Numbered from the stretch's first letter, positions 1-11,218 are shown. The stretch: DNA of 27,047 nt from Chara braunii (GCA_003427395.1 BFEA01000329.1:1331083-1358129), one strand, 5' to 3'. Made by a program: numbers and translations. Notes: generated from the sequence alone by a model not told the origin.

Positions 1-121
1 TGTAGCAGCAAATGACGTAATAGCAAATGGCTTGGTAGCACATGGACTGGCAGCAAATGACATGCAATAAGATGACGTAGCAGCAGATGATGTAGCAGCA
101 AATGGTTTGGCAGCAAATGGT

Positions 122-123
<2 letters not shown>
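1..123. repeat. Degenerate short tandem repeat (AGCAGCAAATG-type)
   Basis: About seven imperfect copies of a 15-17 bp unit built on agcagcaaatg(g/a) followed by cttgg or acgt. The array runs into the left window edge, so its full length is unknown. No coding potential is visible. Confidence 0.75.
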
Positions 124-124
<1 letters not shown>

Positions 125-191
<67 letters not shown>

Positions 192-345
192 TCCATTTGT
201 TGATATGAGTGAGAGAGAGAGAGAGACAGGGAGTGAGAGAGAGAAAGAAGAGAGATAGAGAGAGAGGGAGGGGAGGGGCCTACCGCAGAGAGAGAGCGAG
301 TGTGAGAGAGAGAGAGAGAGAGGAGAGATAGAGAGAAAGAGAGAG
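125..345. repeat. (GA)n microsatellite and interrupted GA-rich tract
   Basis: An uninterrupted (GA)n tract fills 125-185. After a 25-bp unique spacer, GA-rich sequence broken by single-base changes continues from 211 to about 345. Open frames across it encode only Arg-Glu style repeats and are not genes. Confidence 0.95.
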
Positions 346-362
346 ATGCTGAATGCAAAATT

Positions 363-629
363 GAAATATGGGTCAAATTGGGCCCGCGATCTATTTCACA
401 GTTGGAATGATTTCTCAACATTTATTGAGCATTTTTCTTGGAAGCGCGAAAACTCACTGAATTAAAAGTATTTTTTTAGTTGGCCCACATATGGCTGAGT
501 GGCAAAAATAGAAAATGTGTCGAATTGGCGCGACGATTATTTCACAGTCTAAATGATTTTTTGAAAATGTTATAATATTATTCCTGGAAAGAACACGACC
601 TCGTCTATGGATTTTCAAAATTTTAGATT
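363..629. repeat. Diverged direct duplication, about 148 bp period
   Basis: The block starting at 363 (gaaatatgggtcaaattggg) recurs diverged at 511 (gaaaatgtgtcgaattggcg). Shared landmarks are tatttcacagt, aatgattt, the gaaa/ctt-rich middle and a final ttttag. Both copies are A/T rich. No function can be assigned. Confidence 0.55.
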
Positions 630-767
630 TTTTTGCGGGTTCGTCCGAGCAGAGAAAATCGCCAAAGTTGCCTCTTGCAAAACGTCTGTTTCATTGTGTC
701 TGACCTCCCTATTTTGAGAAAACGGGCCTCAATGCCTGGGCCTGAGGGCCCTTTTGCAGTTCACATG

Positions 768-860
768 CCCTCACTTCTTTTTGGGGTATGCTTCTACCAA
801 AGGACTGGTCCAACGCCCCCCACTTATTTTTGGGGTCCATTTCCACCCGAGGACCAGTCC
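768..860. repeat. Two-copy 49-bp tandem repeat ending in GGAC-NN-GTCC
   Basis: Copies at about 768-811 and 817-860 share CACTT(c/a)TTTTTGGGGT, a TT..ACC block and a final AGGAC(tg/ca)GTCC. The terminal boxes, ggactggtcc (802-811) and ggaccagtcc (851-860), are perfect reverse complements of each other. A third related box, ggaccggtcc, lies at 924-933. Reading frames here have no recognisable product. Confidence 0.6.
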
Positions 861-1379
861 TTCCTTTTTCCAAAAGTCTCGGTTCTACCAGAGATAGTTG
901 TAGGTAGTCCGTAATTTTGGCAAGGACCGGTCCCCAAAATTTGTTTGCCCCCTAAGAACCCACTTTGCGTCCTGGTCGCCCGCCGCCAAAAATGAGACAT
1001 CTAGACACAGACGAGGAAGCCCACTATACCGCAACCTTAGGGTTGCAAACAAGCACACAGAAAGGTCCATCCTCACAATTGTGTGTCAAGTGCGAGAGAC
1101 TACCTTCCTTTTTGCTTTCGAAAAAAAAGAAAGTTTACAACATACCCCCCGAAGAGGAGATATGCCAAAATGCCCCTAAATGATTTGGGTAGAGCGGAAT
1201 GCCCTTTTGGCCTGAATTCTTTGTTATATGCCCTTGTCGGGCATTGCATAGATTTCCAATCTAGACCTGGACGCTGAGGTTTGGGCTTGCACACCTTTTT
1301 ACCCCATTTCCCTTCGTACCACACATTGAGCTTTGTGGAATCTGGCTCTCGAATTCACACATACACATAAAATATCCGC

Positions 1380-1496
<117 letters not shown>

Positions 1497-1555
1497 GCGC
1501 GCGTGCGAACATACATGCAAACATACAAATATACAAGCGCGCGTGCGAACATACA
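1497..1555. repeat. Duplicated 19-mer (gcgcgcgtgcgaacataca)
   Basis: The 19-nt sequence occurs exactly at 1497-1515 and 1537-1555, 40 bp apart, with acatacaaatatacaa-type spacers. It borders the CT microsatellite and probably arose with it. Confidence 0.85.
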
Positions 1556-1627
1556 GATATACAACCGCACGCATGTTGGTTGCTCTCTCTCTCTCTCACA
1601 CACACACACATATGCACAACCGAGTTG

Positions 1628-1680
1628 CCAAAACAAATACCATGCCAAAACAAATACCCGGACAATGGTATTTGTTTTGG
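1628..1680. repeat. 16-bp perfect inverted repeat with a third direct copy
   Basis: CCAAAACAAATACCAT at 1628-1643 is exactly complementary to 1665-1680. A direct copy of its first 14 bases lies between them at 1645-1658. A hairpin could use either left arm. There is no T-run after the stem and no gene next to it. Confidence 0.85.
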
Positions 1681-1699
1681 TTTGTGCACTTCACGCAAA

Positions 1700-2531
1700 C
1701 ATGAGAGGTTTCAACCATTGACGATCATACTAGTATGGATAAGACAGCAATACTTAGAATAACGCACGACCTAAGGTAAGGTTAGGGAGTGTCCGAGTCA
1801 TTGAGACAAATGCCCTTACAAGAGTGTTTGTTAATGTTTTGCACATGCCATAGTAATAGTTGGCACGCCGAACTCAACAACGGAAAGGTAGCCAACCCAA
1901 AACATATAGTGCACATGTTTCAGTGAAAAAAAAAGAAAAAAAAAAAAGTCAATTGAGTTGAAATCATGTACGACAAACCAACGTCAGACACGTAAGCCTA
2001 AGGGGTGAACCATTGATCCACCTAATGTATTGGTGCGGGTCGAGATAAATATAGGTCCAAGTCGTATGCGCGACAATTAAAAGGGTTAGTTACTGGGATG
2101 GATACAAGTGGTGGCGGGAAGTTGGGTAAACTCACAATTTTGTTTTGACAGCAGTTGCGTTTAAACTCAAGTCCTTACGATGGTACAACCATTGTACTTA
2201 GTTCCTTCATTAAAAGACACTAACCCCAAGGACCAGAAATGTCCAATCCCTAAATTTGCAATTTGATAGTTAGTACAAAAACTTATTCTGGTAACTCATA
2301 GTTTAAAAATGAAGGATAAACCATTATGTTAGCAAAGGTATAAAACTCTAAGTTCAGTAAATACTATGGGTCTAAGGTATCAAACCCATGCTCTCTAGAT
2401 AGTTTTTTTTTAAATGACGGTACCAATGGAGTTAATTGAACCCTCAATGTGACAAATGGTGGGTTGAGATAGTTCGCGGTTAATTTTTTTTTTTTTCCTA
2501 TTTATTTATTGTTGCGTAGCACCGAGAACGT
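1700..2531. other. No gene seen; A/T-rich non-coding stretch
   Basis: Between the inverted repeat and the 30-bp repeat I see homopolymer A and T runs (for example near 1926-1947 and 2485-2498) and no long or recognisable reading frame on either strand. Confidence 0.6.
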
Positions 2532-2620
2532 GTTCGTGCACCTCTATGTTCCCGCAAATGCGTTCGTGCACCTCCACGTTTGCGCAAATGTGTTCGAACG
2601 AACAACTCACGAACATGTTC
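2532..2620. repeat. 30-bp tandem repeat followed by GTTCG/CGAAC palindromes
   Basis: A 30-bp unit starting gttcgtgcacctc repeats at 2532-2561 and 2562-2591. It is followed by TGTTCG-aa-CGAACA (2591-2604) and the perfect 10-bp palindrome gaacatgttc (2611-2620). The short frames here are repeat by-products. Confidence 0.7.
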
Positions 2621-4887
2621 AAGCGAACATAATTTTTTTTCCATAAAAAAAAAAACACAAGTTTTTATTTTTAACTCACATTTGACTAAGCATTTGAACA
2701 TGAATTCAAGGCAAAAATTGCTTGTATTGTTGTTATGCATGACATATATTTTTTTGAGATTTTTAATTTATTTTTAAATATTTTTTTATTTTCACATTCG
2801 GAGAGTTTTCGACGCTCATTCGCGTTTGGACGACCATGCTCGGGTTCACCTCCAAACGCAAACACGATGCTACATAAATTTTTTGTTCTCGTTTTTGTTT
2901 TTTTATTTTCCCTTATTATTTGGTTTACTTATTTTGATGAATATGTCCACTATATTGGAATCGGGGTGTGAATAATATAACATGCATCCATTTGAAATAG
3001 GCATGCTAAGATAAAATAGGGAAGTGCGGTGGGAAATATATAATCGCGCATGAGCAAAAGAAGAATGAGCATTGTCAGGCAAAAAAGGTTGTTTGGCCAT
3101 GTTTGTATAGTCGACAGAGTGACGACATAGACTTCCTTAACGGAGTTTGTCTGAAGACAAGTGTATGCTCGTTGTTTGCACGACACTTTGAGATGATTTC
3201 CTCGACATTGAAATTGAGGTGTATCTATAAAAGATTTTAGTCAGTATGCACACTGGTTGTCCGACGCACGCTAAAATGATGAGGATATGTGATAATACTC
3301 TTCGATTGAAGGACGAGGGTTTAATTTATTAAAACCAATCCTACACGCCAACCTCGATGGCTGGAAGGTGGCTAAACCAAACGTGCATCAGGCATGTGCC
3401 TTGGCACGATGCGCCATAAAATTTAGGAGCGTGAAACTAGTTCATCGACTGTAGAGGTCCAAGGGTCGATAAGGTTAACGTTTTGTCAGACAAACGGAGG
3501 GCGAGAGTGTCCGTGCGTGTAAAGCGTGCGATGCATTTCGCCCTAGGTTCGAATGTGGGGTCAAAATTAATATAAACCTTGATCATATGGTCCGAGTAGC
3601 TATTAAGGCTTAGATACCTGTGGTGGTGTACCTATAGCAGAGAACCGAACTTAGTTCCATTAGGAAATTAGGCCTAAGTCCGGATCAGTAGTTGTGTTAT
3701 GCGACATTGCTCTTCAAACCGAAGTAGGAGCTAACTCAGTAGGTTTAGGCGTGGATTGCCATACGAGAGGTGTGGGGATCGAATCTTATGAGCTGACGAG
3801 ACTGACTTTTTTTGATACTGAACGGGAGTGCAGTTTCACCAGGGCTTCGTCAGTCGGGGCTTGAATTTGTGACCTCGAGTTCAAGGTTAGTTATAGTTAG
3901 AGTCTGTTGTGACAATCAACACAACGGGGTAGTTAGTAGTTAAATTCTATTTTTTTTTTCATTTATTTATTTGTTTATTTTTTCTTTATATTGTCGGTGC
4001 GAATACCCTTACAAGGGCATCTGCCCTGACTTTTGTAAGTGACAAAAAATAAGTTTGGTTTAAAGTCTAAGTATTTCCCACGAGGCGCGACTGCTTTTGT
4101 GACTTACGTTAACTGGATGGTTGACCAGAGTAGAGAGTGTGTGGGCGTGCAAACTTAAGGCGCGCGTGATCTATTTTCTTGTTGATGATCGAAGAGCCGA
4201 CACGATCGCCGACCAAATTTTTTTTATTTTATTTATTTATTTTTTAAATTAGGATTAAATAGATTTTGTTGTTGATTAGTGCGCTTGCCTGTAACTTGTG
4301 CGACGTGCGAGGACAGTGTCGATAACAATGTGAATTTTGGAAACGTCCCGATAGGCCTATGCGAGGATATCATTGGCCGTCAGTGTTAGACCCAGCCTTG
4401 GCCTGACATTATTCGGTTACAGCGTCAGACTTTCATTAAAAAGGTTTAGGGATCGAGGTCGAGAGGCGGCGACGAGGGGATATCATTGTAGCGTGACGGG
4501 ACCGAGGGGCTGCCCGTTTTGAAGTATGGACTGGGAAGGTCAGCGTGTGTAGTGTTTATGGTCGTGGCTTCCCTCGCTTCCCATTCTCTTTGAGAGCGTC
4601 GTTAGCCTAAGGGTGGAGGGGACCGTCTGTGGGTGGACCGCCCGTCTCTTGCATTTTGTCGTAAAGGATTGAAGTTTGAGCATGACCCGTGAAAACCAAA
4701 AGATGATGGGCCGCCCCAAAGCGGAATGGGACAGGTATACCAGGACGGGGGAAAGTGTCATATGACTTTTCCGCTACCACCTCCTCTCGCTCAAGTCGTC
4801 CAGTGTCTATTGGGCCGCGGCGAGTTTACTGTTTTTTGGGAACGCTTTCTCTCTTGTTCGGGGCGAGTGCACGAGGGGAGTGAGTGA
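2621..4887. other. No gene seen; intergenic
   Basis: Only short open frames (under 80 codons) with no recognisable domain occur on either strand. Composition swings between A/T-rich (2640-2970, 3950-4260) and balanced. No RNA gene or repeat array stood out. Confidence 0.5.
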
Positions 4888-6019
4888 TTGAGACGCGTAG
4901 AGTACTGGGGGCGACAACTGAGGTGGTTACGCCCGTACCTGGCCGACGAGTGGCGTGGTCAAGGGACAAGAGAGTGCATGTTGGCCAGAGGAGGGCGCAA
5001 GTATGTTGATGTCAACACGAGCCCAGGTCTTCACGTTCTTCACTCACTCTGCTGGGGCAGGCAATTGGAGAGTGACGTGTGGCCAGTACTCGTGAGCAAC
5101 TGAGAGCCGCGGAGAGGAAGGCTAGTTGCGGCCTACTAGCAACGCAGAGGGGAGAGAGAATTGGTGGATGGCATTTGGCCGCCATTGGACCTAGCTCAGC
5201 AGCAAAGAAAAGTGACCCACCAAAGCGAGCTCCTGGGTGTAGTGAGAGCGCTCTCTCTCAGCTTCTCCATGGACAGTAAGGGGGCGTGAGACAGTCAGAG
5301 CGGGCCGTGGCTCTTCTTGGTGCACATTGGAGGGTGCGAGTGAACTTGACGCGATTGACGTCAACCATAGTTTTTGCTCCAGTAAGATGCTCTTCTGTTA
5401 GGTGAATAAAGCCTGGCTACACTATGGAGGTCTTGGTGCAAAGCTTGAACTAAGCGTGCACGTGCATTCCCTAGCCTTGGCACCGTCGCTATTGGCCAGT
5501 AATGTGTATACTGAGGCGAGATGTGACAACCAAGAAACAACAGAAGTACGCATTGGGCTCGGGCCTGCGTGACACACGTCTCCACGGAAAGCTGCAGAGA
5601 AAAGAAGGATTCAGCGTCGTTTCCTTTTTCGAGCGTGCATACGAGACTTCAGGGACAAGCCATGACTTACGTGGAAGAGGTGGCAGAGTATCAAGAGCCT
5701 TGAGTAATTGCTTGGCGTTAGGGAGCCCGTATGTGAAAGAGGGAAGAAGAGTATTTAGTAGAGAGGGGCTAGCGACCTGGGAGGACTCTTGCACAAAACA
5801 TGTGATGGCAACTATTGTGCGCCACATTTGCTCGTGTTGTGCTCACTTGCTAGGCGTCACGGGAGAAGTCCTCAGGCGGGGAGTGCGGGATACGTCCTCT
5901 ATTGGAGAGAACAAGCGAGGGAAGGCAGGAGGGAAGAGTTGCTTCTGTTGAGAAAAAGAAGACTCCACTTACCTGGTCCGTCTGCGCCCAGTCTCCTTTT
6001 TACGAACGCCGGCCATTGA
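4888..6019. other. Higher-GC stretch with unrecognised open frames
   Basis: Composition here is higher in G+C than in the flanks. Overlapping open frames of 66-149 codons occur on both strands; the longest on + is 5502-5951 and on - is 5489-5827. None shows a domain, motif or composition I recognise, and opposing frames over the same bases argue that most are chance. An exon of an unknown host gene cannot be excluded. Confidence 0.3.
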
Positions 6020-8470
6020 CCATCCGAGGGTTAATCAGGCAGATCGATTAGTAAGGGCGACCCATGGTAGGGGCCTTGTCAGAGCTAGTCTTATTCGTAT
6101 AATGAGAAGGTGCTCGAAGGCTTGGTAAGGGGGACTAAGGAAAGCATTAATGACATTGCTGTTGAGTACTTTCTAAAAAGTTTTTTGTCCTCATTTTGAC
6201 GAAACTTCCAGATAAGATGCTAAATAACTCTGAATAATTTCCCTCCTTCCTATCGTCTATTCAGTCTTCTTTTCCTAATCAGTTTAATCGGTTTGATTGA
6301 TTAGGCCGGCCGATCAGGCTGTGTAAGTGAAGAAACGACATATTCACTATAAACCGGGTATATCAGAGCGAGAAAGTAATACCAACTTACGGCTACAGCT
6401 AAGATACACCAGGTAGGAGATGGCCATAAGCGAGCAGCTGGCTAAAAGGATCAGGGAAACTAAGATAAATTTGGATTTTATTGGTATGTTATGCGCCATT
6501 GTGATCACCTATTGAGTGTGTCAATCTCTTGAGAGACTCGCTCTGCTGCCGGCAGGACTGAAGTCACTTTGTTCTGCTTTGTATGCCTGATAGTGAATTG
6601 TCTTGAAGTGTTTGATTAGCGTCTGCGCTCTCACCCCCTGCATGTTTGACTCAGTGAGAGTAGGGACAACGAGGATAAACGGGATCTGGTTCCTTCGTTA
6701 CTCATGTAACCACCTGATCCTCTATTTACATGGGTCTACGTACGTTCCTCTGATCAGACGCGAACATGGACACATAAGTTTGTACATGTNNTGTGTCTAG
6801 TTGTGCACTCACCTGCTTGAGCGNGCAAACNAACAGTTGAACACATACGCCTACTGGGTTAGAGATCGTACGATTTCAAGNAAGCACGAATGTATAGACT
6901 CTTGCANGGGTTTTGAGAAAAACTTTATCTAGACTTATTGAANAGAAAATTATGCCTGGTCGGATTTGCGGTACTCTTCCCTGCNTGTAGATGGGAAAGA
7001 GGAAAACAACGCTAAGAAAAATCTCTTATCTCATCGCAAAGTTTTTGCTAGATGTTGATTAATAACTTACAAGCCTGGGATTNAGTGAAAGCCACAAGCA
7101 ATGTCAAGGTTTCTTGTCATAGTTGGCGAGGCTTCAAACATGTTGTGTCTTGCGCTAATTGTGCCCTGGTTCTGTTAAGGCTGACTTACTGAATGGTCTA
7201 CCTATGGTTGGTGGAGAGTGGGTCCTGAATCGACTCATCTTGGACCTGACATTTTCTCGTCTGGGGTTAGAAGTTGCAAGTATCTTTATCTGGGCGTGAA
7301 TGCCTGAGTCCTTACTTCTAAGCAGATGATGTCGAGTCCGGCCAAACCCCTGCGCTCGATTTAAAAGGCCAGACGCAGATGCGGATACCGCCCTGAACCA
7401 TTACCCTGAGCGCGGGGCATGCGTTAAAAAGAGGATCTCTTGAAAGGCTGGTTGGTAGTAGGAGCTCATGCTGGTGAGGTGTTAGTGGTTCGCTGTTCTG
7501 TGTGCCTTTGGTGCTTAATGGTCCTCCCAATCGAAGACATTCACTTCTGATAACCCTCAGTATCTCGTTGGGGTAAAGCTAGATTCGACTGTGAATGAGT
7601 GGAACACCAAGTCTGAAGTAGTGAATTTCGTGGTAGAATTGTCGTTAACCGTATCCTTAGGAAAACTCTGTTTCATGTGATAGAGATGTGACCCGCTGAG
7701 TCTCAGTAAAACCACGTAGGAGACTTTCGGTCTGTCAGCAGACAATCACGAAAGTTGAGGGTTGTTATGATTGCTTAGAGATTGTGGCCAACAAAACGGT
7801 TCAACTCACAAAAATCGAGAAAGACCATACAAATTGTGGACATGAGCCGCGTTTTTGGATGTTGAGATGGTCGGGCACCTTGGGCTTGGACCGGATATGA
7901 CAAGCCTAACATACAGCGGATTTCATTTATAAATGGAATGCATCGCAGAAAGTGGCCTCCTCTCTGAACAAGTGTTTACAGTTNANTGTGCCTGACTTAC
8001 CATTTGAGAATCAATCAGCAAGATACGACAATGCTTTCCACTTACGTCACTGTTATGACGCCTTGAGCCCAGCACAAACGGGATCTGCCGTATCACCACT
8101 TGGAAGAGAGAATTTCCTGCAGATTACACCCTGTAACTACTTGAACCATCAGACAAGGAGGGTTACCGCTCCCTCCTTCGCTATCTGTAGTCCGATCACT
8201 TACGGACTTGTATTAATTCTTAGTACCACTGAATGAGCTCGTTGCTGATTTTGATCGGCATTACTCAAAGCCGGGTCCAATATGCTATTCCCATACATAC
8301 ACTGGATAAAGCTTTTTCCTCTTTTGGAAGGGAAGTCATTTTTGACTGCACGTATTTTGTTCATGAGAGACGAGTTTTGTTATCGTGAATCAGGNTAAAA
8401 GTTGGTCCTAGTCGGANACAAAGTGCATTGTAAGGGTATGGGCATCAAAGCGAACTAACCTGCAAACTAG
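6020..8470. other. No gene seen; includes scattered Ns
   Basis: Single or paired Ns occur between about 6789 and 8416, so reading frames are unreliable. The longest open frame (7952-8236, 94 codons, with Ns) has no recognisable feature. Confidence 0.45.
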
Positions 8471-8476
8471 GGACTA

Positions 8477-8506
8477 TTGGTGGTCGTTTCATAAGTCTAC
8501 CACCAA
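8477..8506. other. Short hairpin upstream of reading frame A1
   Basis: TTGGTGGT (8477-8484) and ACCACCAA (8499-8506) form a perfect 8-bp stem with a 14-nt loop, ending about 90 bp before the first A-type start codon. Role unknown. Confidence 0.5.
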
Positions 8507-8594
8507 CAAAATCTAAGCCCAGATTCTTAGTACCTTGAACTCTAGTGAGCTTCCCAGCTCAGATCGAAAAGCAGATGTAGTAAGACTAAGTAAA

Positions 8595-8843
8595 ATGGGG
8601 GAAGGAAGTATGGTGAGAGTTACCTATTCGTTATATCGAGACAAAATAGACGGCTGGGAATGGGGTGTTACTAGAGTCTCACAATCCCAAATTGAGATGA
8701 TGAGAGAACATGCGTTGGACTTAGAGAGGGGACAAAGTATTATCGAGTATACTGTCTACTTTTGTGGATCGGATGGGAAACCGCACAACACCTGCTCTTG
8801 GTTAGAGACGGTCGAGCAGGCAAGGACAAAGGCTGAACAGTAA
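8595..8843 (+). CDS. A-type small protein, copy A1 (unknown family)
   Basis: An 82-residue frame with no recognised domain. I chose ATG 8595 because the protein from there (MGEGSMVRV...) aligns with copy A2 from its own ATG; an in-phase extension reaches 8535 but has only TTG there. Shared features with A2: an N-terminal strand VRV-(T/S)-x-SLY, a helix (M)M-x-EHAL-x-L-x-R, a strand I-E-Y-T, a G(K/R) turn, and a C-terminal helix with T-x-E-(Q/E)-A-R. These suggest a compact alpha/beta fold of about 80 residues (inference). Copies A3 and A4 lie downstream at 13.4-14.0 kb. The frame is intact, unlike many later copies, and is followed by minisatellites. Confidence 0.55.
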   Translation: MGEGSMVRVTYSLYRDKIDGWEWGVTRVSQSQIEMMREHALDLERGQSIIEYTVYFCGSDGKPHNTCSWLETVEQARTKAEQ

Positions 8844-8887
8844 AAAGAAAACGATCAGACGGTGTTCAAACGAGGCACTTGGATTAT

Positions 8888-9035
8888 CAGAACTCAGACT
8901 CAGTGCTCTGAACGGTATCCAGATCAGAACTCAGACTCAGTGCTTTGAATGGTATCCAGATCAGAACTCAGACTAAGTGCTCTGAATGGTATCCATATCA
9001 GAACTCAGACTCAAAGCACTGAACGGTATTTAGAT
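8888..9035. repeat. 37-bp minisatellite, four copies
   Basis: Exact-length units start at 8888, 8925, 8962 and 8999. Consensus landmarks are cagaactcagactcag, then tgctctgaa(c/t)ggtat, then ccagat. The array begins 45 bp after the stop of A1. Confidence 0.95.
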
Positions 9036-9045
9036 CTGGATTCGA

Positions 9046-9206
9046 CCTCTTTATTCAAGACAGTACTCAGAACTGTACTCGGTACTGTACTCGGGGCAGT
9101 ACTCAGAACTGTACTCGGAGCCATACTCAGAGCTGTTCTCAGGACAGTACTTGGGACTGCATTTAAAACAGTACTTAGGACGGTGCNNAAAACGGTATTT
9201 AACTGT
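9046..9206. repeat. 12-bp minisatellite (cagtactcaga-actgtactcgg type)
   Basis: About 12 degenerate 12-bp units alternate (a/g)c(a/t)gtactc with (a/g)g(a/g/t). Because 12 is a multiple of three, the array gives a spurious open frame (8949-9236) encoding a four-residue T-V-L-(G/R) repeat. Ns interrupt the end. Confidence 0.85.
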
Positions 9207-9229
9207 GGATTNANTTATCATTCAATCTA

Positions 9230-9620
9230 TGCTTAATCGGCAAACAACCAACTCAAAACGGCAACAGTCATTTATTAGCANGCAATCAGTCTNCGGAATA
9301 GCAAGCAATCAGTTCCCGGAGCGGCAAGCAATCAATTTCCAGATCAACAGTTAATCGGTTCTTCGAGAAAAAAAACAGCATCCAGAAACAACAATCAGAG
9401 ACGCCAGTCAGAAAACAGTGATCAGAAAACGACAGTCAGAAACAACAACAAAAAGCAGCATTCAGAACAGCATCCAGACACAACATTCCGGATAACAGTA
9501 TTTTGGAATCCAGTACCCTTGACCGTACTCAGATCAGTACTCAGACTCAGCACTCAGAAACTGCAGTTGGAAACAGCAATCTGAAACAACTATTCGAAAC
9601 AGCAATCTGCCCAATAGCCT
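9230..9620. repeat. Irregular CAATCAG / AACAGCA-rich linker
   Basis: Short irregular repeats of caatcag, aacagcat, cagaaac and gcaagcaatca fill the gap between the 12-bp array and A2. A similar CAG-rich style appears after the pol frame (19886-19975), which may indicate a common kind of spacer. No coding potential. Confidence 0.6.
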
Positions 9621-9694
9621 TTTCATACCTAGATCTTCCAAGAGTCACCCGTCTCGAGTTGGGTGAACTGATGTAGCGAGAATTCGGCGAGAAT

Positions 9695-9949
9695 ATGGAG
9701 AGCAGCAACACAGTTAGAGTCTCATGCTCGCTGTATCAGAGCACTGCAGAGACCTGGAGGGAGAGCGCAGTAGAGGAATACAATCAGCAGACTACTATGA
9801 TGATGGAACATGCACTGACCCTCGTAAGGAATCATACTAAAATCGAGTACACGTACCATTTGCACGATAAGAACGGCAGACTATGTGCCACTATAACTTC
9901 AGTGGGTACTACTGAGGAAGCGAGGAGGACTGTTCGCAGCCACCAGTGA
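9695..9949 (+). CDS. A-type small protein, copy A2 (unknown family)
   Basis: An 84-residue intact frame from ATG 9695. It aligns end to end with A1 at VRVSCSLY, at MMMEHALTLVR, at KIEYTYHL, at a short D-K-N-G turn and at TTEEARR. I do not recognise the family. A helix between two strands and a terminal helix are likely. A B-type frame (B1) follows after 89 bp, so one A and one B copy sit together here as they do inside the retroelement. Both A1 and A2 are free of stops, suggesting weaker decay or later arrival than the downstream block. Confidence 0.6.
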   Translation: MESSNTVRVSCSLYQSTAETWRESAVEEYNQQTTMMMEHALTLVRNHTKIEYTYHLHDKNGRLCATITSVGTTEEARRTVRSHQ

Positions 9950-10038
9950 GCGTTTTGTCGTTGAACAGGAACTACTCGCTTATCTGGACATTCATCAATC
10001 AATTCAGCAACCAGTTTAATAATCAAATCGGCGATTAA

Positions 10039-10707
10039 GTCATAGAAAGTCAGCAGACAACAGACACCACATCCATAAGTGCGGTCCAATCATTCCTGGT
10101 CAGCGAGTCGGTACTGGCCAATCAGATTTCATGCAAAGAGGTATTCCGCTATCAGTATACTAGCGCCATTGGTTTCAGACAAGGAGATCTGTCAATCTTC
10201 GTTGTCCTGACTAGTTTCGCTGATGGCACTATCCATGATCTTAGGCCATATCTGAAGAAGGGCAGAGAGGCTCATGAGCATTTCGATCCGGTCTGGATCT
10301 CGGCCACCAAATACCTCGAGCAGAAGGAGAGAGAGTTCGATGAGAGTGGTGCTACATTGATCCGCAGTTTTTGGCCAAAGCTTTATACTGACTATCCTAG
10401 GCCCCCAGTTCCTTCCCTTCTCACAGATGGCACAAGTTGGCTTGATATGATCGACTTGGCAAAGAGGTATATCTCTCTAGCGGTGATCGACATTGAGGCA
10501 CTGACTGAGCCCACCGAGTATCCCTACCTCAGACGAGGGGTCTTTTCAGTGGATGGGCTGCCTACTTTGTGGGTGGAGTTTTGCTCCATGGTTAACTACC
10601 GTGTCATGTACCTCGGATGGTCATGCTCACAGCTTGTTGGCTTCAGGTGGCATTTTGTCATGAAACCTCAATCTCAGATTGTACGTGGGCATGGGTCACG
10701 ACATTAG
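10039..10707 (+). CDS. B-type protein, copy B1, longest uninterrupted copy (unknown family)
   Basis: An open frame of 222 codons between the TAA at 10036 and the stop at 10705; the first in-frame ATG is only at 10357, so the true start or an upstream exon is unresolved. It aligns with B2-B5: an N-terminal block V-F-R-Y-x-Y, a strand block F-V-V-L-T-S-F, a strand I-H-D-L-R-P-Y-L, a charged helix (KYLEQKEREFDES), then P-R-P-P-V-P-x-L and D-G-T-S-W-L-D-M-I-D-L-A-K-R. After the W-containing helix it has about 85 further residues of its own. It has no internal stop, in contrast to B2-B5. It lies upstream of the PBS, so it is outside the internal part of the retroelement as I read it. Function unknown. 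Confidence 0.55.
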   Translation, partial: VIESQQTTDTTSISAVQSFLVSESVLANQISCKEVFRYQYTSAIGFRQGDLSIFVVLTSFADGTIHDLRPYLKKGREAHEHFDPVWISATKYLEQKEREFDESGATLIRSFWPKLYTDYPRPPVPSLLTDGTSWLDMIDLAKRYISLAVIDIEALTEPTEYPYLRRGVFSVDGLPTLWVEFCSMVNYRVMYLGWSCSQLVGFRWHFVMKPQSQIVRGHGSRH

Positions 10708-11218
10708 AGAAGATCAGTGAAAAGAGAGATTGAGAGAGACTGACCAGAGGGATGAGTGAGAACTCTTGCGAGGTGCTGACCATGCTCGTTTATGTGTACT
10801 TTCTGAGATTATTACGAGTTCTCATTCATCCTTCATTCGTTTGATCTAGTCCCTGCTCGAGTGAGTCAGTCTCGCTTCTTTGCATTGTCATGCTTGATGT
10901 TTGCACTCTTTGACGATCTTGTCACAGTTCTCAAAATCAGAATGACACAATTGATGCATGCATAGCACCCCATAATTTCTATGATTATTTATTTGCATGA
11001 TGTTCAGCTATTCCGAATCAAAATAAAAGATTCCTAAGACCGGGGACCGGTGAAGACCGTAATTGAAGGGTCTCGCTCGAAGCCGGATGCACATAACAGG
11101 AAGAGATTTACATTATTTAATTTATTTATTTATTGCAATCACTTGCAAAATCTTGCGTGACAGCCTGTTGGCTTTCTGGTCGCTTGAAACGGCCTGACTG
11201 AAAAAAGTGCGACAAAAA
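10708..11218 (+). other. Non-coding stretch ending at the PBS; expected place of the 5' LTR
   Basis: No open frame of note. It has a purine-rich start (10710-10760), an A/T-rich segment (11109-11140) and ends ...gcgacaaaaa directly before the tRNA-Asp-type PBS. By position, the 3' end of a 5' LTR should lie here, perhaps ending at the CA of gcgaca (11214). I could not find a matching downstream copy, so LTR identity is inference from position only. Confidence 0.3.

Noticed and set aside
5489-5951. Frames of 112 and 149 codons on opposite strands
   Set aside because: They overlap each other, have no recognisable motif or composition, and no start context; mentioned only as an unassigned stretch.
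8535-8595. Earlier start for A1
   Set aside because: The upstream codon is TTG; the ATG at 8595 matches the start of A2.
8949-9236. Open frame with a four-residue T-V-L repeat
   Set aside because: Produced by the 12-bp minisatellite; contains Ns and no similarity to the A or B families.
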